From an uncultured bacterium (GTDB lineage Bacteria > Bacteroidota > Bacteroidia > Bacteroidales > Bacteroidaceae): a DNA stretch of 64,000 bases. Positions within the stretch are counted from its first letter, which is position 1. Each line of letters begins with the position of its first letter. Positions 60,401-64,000 of the stretch are shown here, in pieces. The notes below the pieces were generated by a model, which was given only the letters and a program-made list of their open reading frames with translations, made no database searches and had not been told where the DNA came from. Both the position numbers and the translations under genes were made by a program. Where the stretch lies: contig CAJMNM010000014.1 of the NCBI GenBank assembly GCA_905214795.1, positions 1-64,000 on the forward strand, read 5' to 3'.

Positions 60401-61949
60401 TGTCACAACGATGGCAAATGACATTACTCCATATGGCGCTTTTGGTGTATTTACCACGGAAAAAAATAAAATAGAACTGAAAAATGGTGCAGTATTGAGA
60501 AATCTGTCTGCAGTCAGCAATTCAACACCGATTACTATCGGTGAAGGTGGAGGAGAACTGAACTGTAGTGCTGATTTTGAAATGAAAGGTGAATTTACAG
60601 GTACCACACTGACAAAATCTGGTAGCGGAACATTGACATTGTTGAATAGCAGTAATGATTTGAAATCGACGATATTGGAAAACGGAACAATTGCAGCCGG
60701 AGTGGACAATGTCAGATTAGGAGACACCTTGATTATGAAAGGTGGAATTTATCGTGATTGCGATAACATGTATACTTACAGTTCAAACTCAAATAATTTT
60801 TATGTGGAGAAGCGTAAGACAGCTACATTTTATGCCGATTCACGCTGTACTTATATCGGTCGTCTATACGGCGAAGGAACCTTGAAAGTGAATGTCCCGT
60901 ATGTCCGTACGCAGTTTCAAGGTGACTGGTCGGCTTTTGAAGGCACAATAGAGCCGATAAATAAAACCTATGGTTTGACATTGGATAATGGTTTCGGTTT
61001 ACCGAAAGCTACATTAAATATTCCGGCAGGGTATACTGTGACAAATTCAGGTAAATCGTTTACGATTGGCAAACTGACCGGTAATGGCTCTTTGGGAGAG
61101 TTACCGCCGTTTTCAAGTTCGGGGGTAAATACATGGAAAGTCGGCTCGCTAAATGAGAAATTTACGTTTGCCGGTACAATTGTCGGTTCGGGTACTAATT
61201 TTGAAAAGGTGGGAACCGGAGAAATGTTTGTTACAGGATATAGCACATTTGGTGGAACATGCAAGGTTTCAGAAGGAAGCCTGATTTTGAATAAAACGAA
61301 TGCAGATTATGCAATGTTGGGTTCTGGTGCTCTGACGGTAGCTTCTGGCGCAATGTTGGCTGGAGGCGGTAAACTTGGAAATTCTTCTGTGTCTGTGTCT
61401 AATGGCGGAACACTTCGTCCGGGTGTATCAGAAACATCTTTTTCCGGAATTCTGGATTTCAGTTCCAAGAATGTGACAATAAGCAGTGGGGCTACATTGC
61501 AGTTCTATATTTACAGTAAATCGTCTTATACTCATCTCGCTTCTATAGGAACCTTGAATTTAAGAGGCAAACTGAAAGTCTTATTACGTGAAGGTGTGCA
61601 ATTAGCTGTTGGCGATGAATTTCAGTTATGGGAGGCAGAAACAACAAGGCTGTCTGATTTGTTGGAATTTGAGTTGTCAGCTCCCGGCGACGGTTTGGAG
61701 TGGGATAAATATTCATTAGATAAAGGTATTCTTCGTGTGGTAAAGGCTACAGGTGTAACGGAAATGACATCAGAGACTCCTTTGAGATGCATGGTATATA
61801 CAATGGGAGGAGCTTTGGTCGGTACTTTGGAATGTGTTCCGGAGAGCCTTAGATATATGATGAAGAATCAAGGTTATAAATCGGGAACTTATACCGTAAA
61901 ATGGTATAAGGATAATGAAGTTTTTACAGAAAAGGTTATTTTGAATTAA
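57423..61949 (+). CDS. PL11 rhamnogalacturonan lyase fused to beta-strand repeats and T9SS sorting domain
   Basis: A 1508-residue exported protein. Signal peptide MKRKSLLFVLLLCGLASVKA. Residues about 22-620 are a rhamnogalacturonan lyase of family PL11: MEQLDRGIVAVKTASGVYVG, then calcium-binding propeller motifs DLDGDGQFEIIVKR, DWDGDGKAEVLMR, DVDWDGRDEIVYG, DLFGDWREEIVVRS, and GNFTDQYMGSQMT. It cleaves the rhamnosyl-galacturonate bond of pectin rhamnogalacturonan I by beta-elimination. Residues about 640-1420 contain repeats of the autotransporter-associated type (GEGILTFGGNQTYSGGTDLW, AGKGMLTIENENKYTGKTTL, SGSGTLTLLNSSN, GTGEMFVTGYSTFGGTCKVS). The tail (CMVYTMGGALVGTL... KSGTYTVKWYKDN... KVILN) fits a T9SS sorting domain. 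Confidence 0.9.
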   Translation: MKRKSLLFVLLLCGLASVKAQRPMEQLDRGIVAVKTASGVYVGWRMDGTEYYDTQYNLYRDGVKVNDTPLNVSNYLDTNGTVSSTYTVRPVFRGVEQEACEPVAVWNQQYLSIPMGKIYSRRGTDITKDYKLNDASAADLDGDGQFEIIVKRIYGPDGLFEVANDSAFCYFEAYKMDGTKLWSIDCGPNLISSGHVETNIVAYDWDGDGKAEVLMRAADGTIVHGADGDQVIGSLSKNYRNMISHSANMTYATAGDEFLLYMEGATAKLYNQREFPLKRFESGETDLNKAWGDGYGHRSNKFFFGAPFLDGRKPSIYLGRGIYTRHKMIAYDVNPETHELTERWRWNCNTGGPWYGQGYHNYGIADVDWDGRDEIVYGSMVIDDNGKGLSTTGLGHGDAQHCSDLDPYRKGQEIFACNENAQGANYRDATTSKIYYQHKLGRDCGRAMAGNFTDQYMGSQMTAVGMGLLSSVTSDVVTNSFTGITQDFRIYWDGDLCEESLDGAGTEGPAAIYKYGQSDAIFTATGTKLNNWTKNTPSLQADLFGDWREEIVVRSEDNQSLRIYTTTDVTPWRNYTLLHDMQYRQAVVWQMCGYNQPPHVSYFLGKTEGITMAPPPLMTNGREEVTDAITAAQNDKHVLLANTEGGTVNIENGVAPYILTVNAFSHTEGHDDNDNITTAYSTYTLTGGSMTGDMRLVKQGEGILTFGGNQTYSGGTDLWAGVTNFNGSLPESRVWMNRFAELNASAEFGKAIQMEYGAVLRAGGANQKGEIKVDSLIMNFGAIAEFDIYAEDFSADKIIVNKALVLRTINRQDAPQYRQPVFRFVAHCKTGETKMTPGKYELMDVTEINGDVSNILIEGLDGLRCHIEADEAHVYLVIENLRAAATIYWTGSTENNNWDLASTKNFKLNGEEDFFVTDDKVVFDDAATVFTVNLTESVMPSEVCFQAEKDYTIKGAGALDGDMNLTKAGKGMLTIENENKYTGKTTLEGGTTVVTTMANDITPYGAFGVFTTEKNKIELKNGAVLRNLSAVSNSTPITIGEGGGELNCSADFEMKGEFTGTTLTKSGSGTLTLLNSSNDLKSTILENGTIAAGVDNVRLGDTLIMKGGIYRDCDNMYTYSSNSNNFYVEKRKTATFYADSRCTYIGRLYGEGTLKVNVPYVRTQFQGDWSAFEGTIEPINKTYGLTLDNGFGLPKATLNIPAGYTVTNSGKSFTIGKLTGNGSLGELPPFSSSGVNTWKVGSLNEKFTFAGTIVGSGTNFEKVGTGEMFVTGYSTFGGTCKVSEGSLILNKTNADYAMLGSGALTVASGAMLAGGGKLGNSSVSVSNGGTLRPGVSETSFSGILDFSSKNVTISSGATLQFYIYSKSSYTHLASIGTLNLRGKLKVLLREGVQLAVGDEFQLWEAETTRLSDLLEFELSAPGDGLEWDKYSLDKGILRVVKATGVTEMTSETPLRCMVYTMGGALVGTLECVPESLRYMMKNQGYKSGTYTVKWYKDNEVFTEKVILN

Positions 61950-62088
61950 TTCGAGGACTAGAAAAGTTTCTCTTATGTTAAAGATTGACAGGCCTTTAAT
62001 GGTGTTTGATGGAACGCGGATTTAATCATTTAACTTTTATTTCGAAAAATAGTTTGTATTGATTACAACTTTATAAAGAAAATAATAC

Positions 62089-62096
62089 TATCTTTG
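62089..62096 (+). promoter_or_regulatory. Promoter -7 element of the rubrerythrin gene
   Basis: TATCTTTG, full match to TAnnTTTG, 57 bases before the ATG; no clear -33 element at 19-21 bases. Confidence 0.55.
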
Positions 62097-62153
62097 TTGG
62101 CAGATAGATGAATTATTATAGGGGAAATCAATAACTTTTAAAAAACAAACGTT

Positions 62154-62732
62154 ATGGGAAAGAGTATTAAAGGAACAAGAACAGAGAAGAATCTGATGAC
62201 TTCATTTGCTGGTGAATCACAAGCCAGAATGCGTTATACATATTTTGCCAGCGTGGCAAAGAAGGAAGGATATGAACAGATCTCAGCAATTTTCCTTGAA
62301 ACAGCTGAACAGGAAAAAGAACATGCTAAAAAGATGTTCAAATGGCTTGAAGGAGGAATGGTTGAGATTACTGCCAGCTATCCGGCCGGAACAATTTCTA
62401 CAACAGCAGAAAATTTAAAAGCCGCTGCCGCTGGAGAAAATGAAGAGTGGTCTGCTGATTATCCGATGTTTGCCCGTATAGCTGATGAAGAAGGATTTCC
62501 TGAGATTGCAGCTATGTATCGTATGATTTCAGTGGCAGAGAAAGGACATGAAGAACGTTATCGTGCATTTTTGAAGAATATTGAGGAGGGACATGTCTTC
62601 AAGAAAGAGGAGGAAACTGTTTGGCAATGTCGCAATTGTGGATATATCCATGTTGGAAAAGAAGCTCCTCAAGTTTGTCCGGCTTGTCAACATCCACAAG
62701 CTTATTTTGAAGTTAAGAAGGAGAATTATTAA
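62154..62732 (+). CDS. rbr: Rubrerythrin
   Basis: A 192-residue cytoplasmic peroxide-reducing protein of anaerobes. The N-terminal ferritin-like diiron domain shows E-x-x-R motifs in TSFAGESQARMRYTYFASVA, FLETAEQEKEHAKKMFKWLE and IADEEGFPEIAAMYRMISVA with EKGHEERYRAFLKNI. The C-terminal rubredoxin domain binds one iron through CRNCGY and CPACQHP. Length is normal. It supports an obligate anaerobe lifestyle. Confidence 0.96.
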   Translation: MGKSIKGTRTEKNLMTSFAGESQARMRYTYFASVAKKEGYEQISAIFLETAEQEKEHAKKMFKWLEGGMVEITASYPAGTISTTAENLKAAAAGENEEWSADYPMFARIADEEGFPEIAAMYRMISVAEKGHEERYRAFLKNIEEGHVFKKEEETVWQCRNCGYIHVGKEAPQVCPACQHPQAYFEVKKENY

Positions 62733-62773
62733 TGTATGAGTCCTACATTTTTAATGTAGGGGTAAATTCAGAT

Positions 62774-62835
62774 AAAATCAGGTCTTTTCTTATGCTGGAG
62801 ATTGTTCCGGGATATAGAGGAAAGGCCTGATTTTT
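62774..62835 (+). terminator. Terminator of the rubrerythrin gene
   Basis: A 14-bp stem with one G-T pair (62774-62787 with 62821-62834) and a long loop of about 33 bases, running into TTTTTG. It ends only 26 bases before the next ATG at 62861. Confidence 0.65.
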
Positions 62836-62860
62836 GTATAATGATAAAAAACAATATAAA

Positions 62861-63361
62861 ATGATAACAATATATTTAATGCGTCATGGAGAAACAGAGG
62901 AGAATGCTAAAGGTATTTTTCAAGGACAGAATCCCGGCAAGTTAAGTGATAAGGGTAAAATGCAGGCCAGAATGATGCATGCGAAAGTAGCGGCGCTTAA
63001 CTTTGATGCTGTATTATGCAGTGATTTGCAACGTTGTAGAGATACAGCAGCTATTGTTTTGGAAAATACAGGATTTGTGCCTTTTTATACACCCCTTTTA
63101 AGAGAAAGAGACATGGGAAATCTGGTTGGTAAACCTATTGCCGGAGCACAGTTTGACAAGACTGTAGAGAATGCCGGACAAGTACGTCAAAGAATTAACC
63201 TGTTTGTGAATGAGATAAAGAAAGAGTATTCAGGTAAAACTTTGCTGGTGATTAGTCATGGCTATTTTTGTCGACTCTTTCAGGCATTTATTGAGAAAAA
63301 GAGAGCAGAGGATGTTGTTGGTTTGGAGAATTGTGAGATACGTAAAATAGAGTTGGACTGA
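62861..63361 (+). CDS. Histidine phosphatase (phosphoglycerate mutase-like) protein
   Basis: A 166-residue protein of the histidine phosphatase superfamily. The signature LMRHGETEENAKGIFQGQ holds the phospho-acceptor His9; Arg in LCSDLQRCRDTA, Glu in PLLRERDMGNL and the second His in VISHGYFCRLF complete the active site. Substrates of such small members range from sugar phosphates to alpha-ribazole phosphate; not assignable here. The TTG at 62834 would extend the frame into the terminator stem, so the ATG at 62861 is chosen. Confidence 0.9.
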   Translation: MITIYLMRHGETEENAKGIFQGQNPGKLSDKGKMQARMMHAKVAALNFDAVLCSDLQRCRDTAAIVLENTGFVPFYTPLLRERDMGNLVGKPIAGAQFDKTVENAGQVRQRINLFVNEIKKEYSGKTLLVISHGYFCRLFQAFIEKKRAEDVVGLENCEIRKIELD

Positions 63362-63477
63362 CGGAAAAATTTGTTCTGTTGATGTAACGATGTGGTGTGT
63401 TGTCACAGAGTGATACCATCTTATGATGCTAGCTATATAAATTCCGCATGAGAATGGTGGAGATGTTGTTCTGAATT

Positions 63478-63804
63478 TTATTTACAACAGTCTCCTTTTT
63501 TGCATATTGGCTGACCTAGAAAATCAGCAAACATAGTTTTAGCTAGATTCCAGTTGGTTTTGTTGATACAGTATTTTACTTTTGGAACTTCTATTTCGCC
63601 TTGTATCAGTCCTGCATTTTTGAGTTCTTTCAGATGTTGTGATACAGTAGCTTTTGCAATTGGTAATTCTTCGTGAATATCACCAAAATAACAACTCTCC
63701 TGACTAGCTAAAAATTGAAGTATTGCTATGCGGGCAGGGTGTCCCATGGCTTTGGCAAAGCGTGCTATCTGTACTTGTTCGTCCGTGTATTTTTTATTAA
63801 GCAT
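63478..63804 (-). CDS. ArsR-family winged-helix transcriptional regulator
   Basis: A 108-residue DNA-binding repressor. The ArsR/SmtB fold is clear: [20 protein letters not shown], then the recognition helix region [20 protein letters not shown] and wing [14 protein letters not shown]. The C-terminal [10 protein letters not shown] provides a cluster of cysteines near the end that could bind a metal or metalloid. A longer frame to 63858 overlaps the promoter and starts from TTG, so the ATG at 63804 is preferred. The regulated gene may be its own or beyond the window. Confidence 0.9.
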   Translation of the reverse strand: MLNKKYTDEQVQIARFAKAMGHPARIAILQFLASQESCYFGDIHEELPIAKATVSQHLKELKNAGLIQGEIEVPKVKYCINKTNWNLAKTMFADFLGQPICKKGDCCK

Positions 63805-63827
63805 ACAATACTTTATTAAAAAGTTCG

Positions 63828-63859
63828 CAAACATACAAACATCTGACCGCTTTTGCAAA
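63828..63859 (-). promoter_or_regulatory. Promoter of the ArsR-type regulator
   Basis: On the minus strand TTTG (63856-63859), 20 bases, TATGTTTG (63828-63835): full match to the Bacteroidetes consensus, 24 bases before the ATG at 63804. The last 140 bases of the window are AT-rich with nothing else recognised. Confidence 0.75.
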
Positions 63860-64000
63860 TCAATTCACAATATTTTTTGTGACAATTTAGAATTTAAAAC
63901 TTATGGCTGCGTATGGCAGACATTGTCTTTGGAAATTAATGAAATAAAAATTCTGAATATCTTCTTCCGGAGGATTTCCTACAATATTGTATAGTCCTAA

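Overview
The window looks like chromosomal DNA of a member of the Bacteroidales. The evidence is the recurring promoter element TAnnTTTG (often with TTTG or TTG about 20 bases upstream), weak ribosome binding sites, a three-gene glycogen operon (GH133, GT4, GH57), DUF4270, TonB-dependent receptors, lipoproteins with acidic residues after the lipid cysteine, and the hisG-hisD-hisC-hisB order. Five large secreted proteins end in what look like type IX secretion (T9SS) type A sorting domains and one of them is a C10 (streptopain/interpain) protease. That favours a T9SS-bearing Prevotellaceae-like lineage (Prevotella or Paraprevotella); this genus guess is inference. I see no prophage, transposase, CRISPR array, rRNA or tRNA.

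Layout: 1-2 kb, end of gap, then miaA and a lipid kinase. 2-8 kb, a Crp-like regulator divergent from the glycogen operon. 8-12 kb, a DUF4270 lipoprotein with a short glycogen-synthase-like protein, divergent from panC-panD. 12-14.5 kb, methylmalonyl-CoA genes (epimerase, carboxyltransferase, a 58-residue protein, biotin carrier). 14.7-19 kb, a lipoprotein, a C10 protease and a two-repeat secreted protein. 19-20.3 kb is a gene-poor stretch with palindromic repeats. 20.3-32 kb, a TonB receptor preceded by a 47-residue peptide gene, divergent from a 2295-residue and a 646-residue secreted protein. 32-36 kb, GH43 and a TonB receptor. 36-39.4 kb, a tight housekeeping operon (nitroreductase, DUF2520, KdsC-like, Maf, lipoprotein, low-MW phosphatase). 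39.4-49.7 kb, serine dehydratase, an acetyltransferase, an orphan HpaII-like protein, a Dna2-like nuclease-helicase with an MltF-like transglycosylase, a Dabb protein and a thioesterase. 49.7-54.4 kb, a his operon with a histidine-rich leader peptide and attenuator. 54.6-62 kb, two T9SS-type polysaccharide lyases. 62-64 kb, rubrerythrin, a histidine phosphatase and an ArsR-type regulator.

The most unusual non-coding content is (a) an 86-bp repeat that carries its own promoter, once in about two copies before the HpaII-like gene and once as three tandem copies before the transglycosylase/helicase operon; (b) palindromic CGTAACC-type elements at 19.6 and 43.4 kb; and (c) a pair of inverted CCTTCACCCC elements around the second of these. 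The most unusual coding content is the HpaII-like orphan, the giant T9SS pair, and a rhamnogalacturonan lyase fused to autotransporter-type beta-strand repeats. All family calls come from reading the translated sequence; no database was searched.
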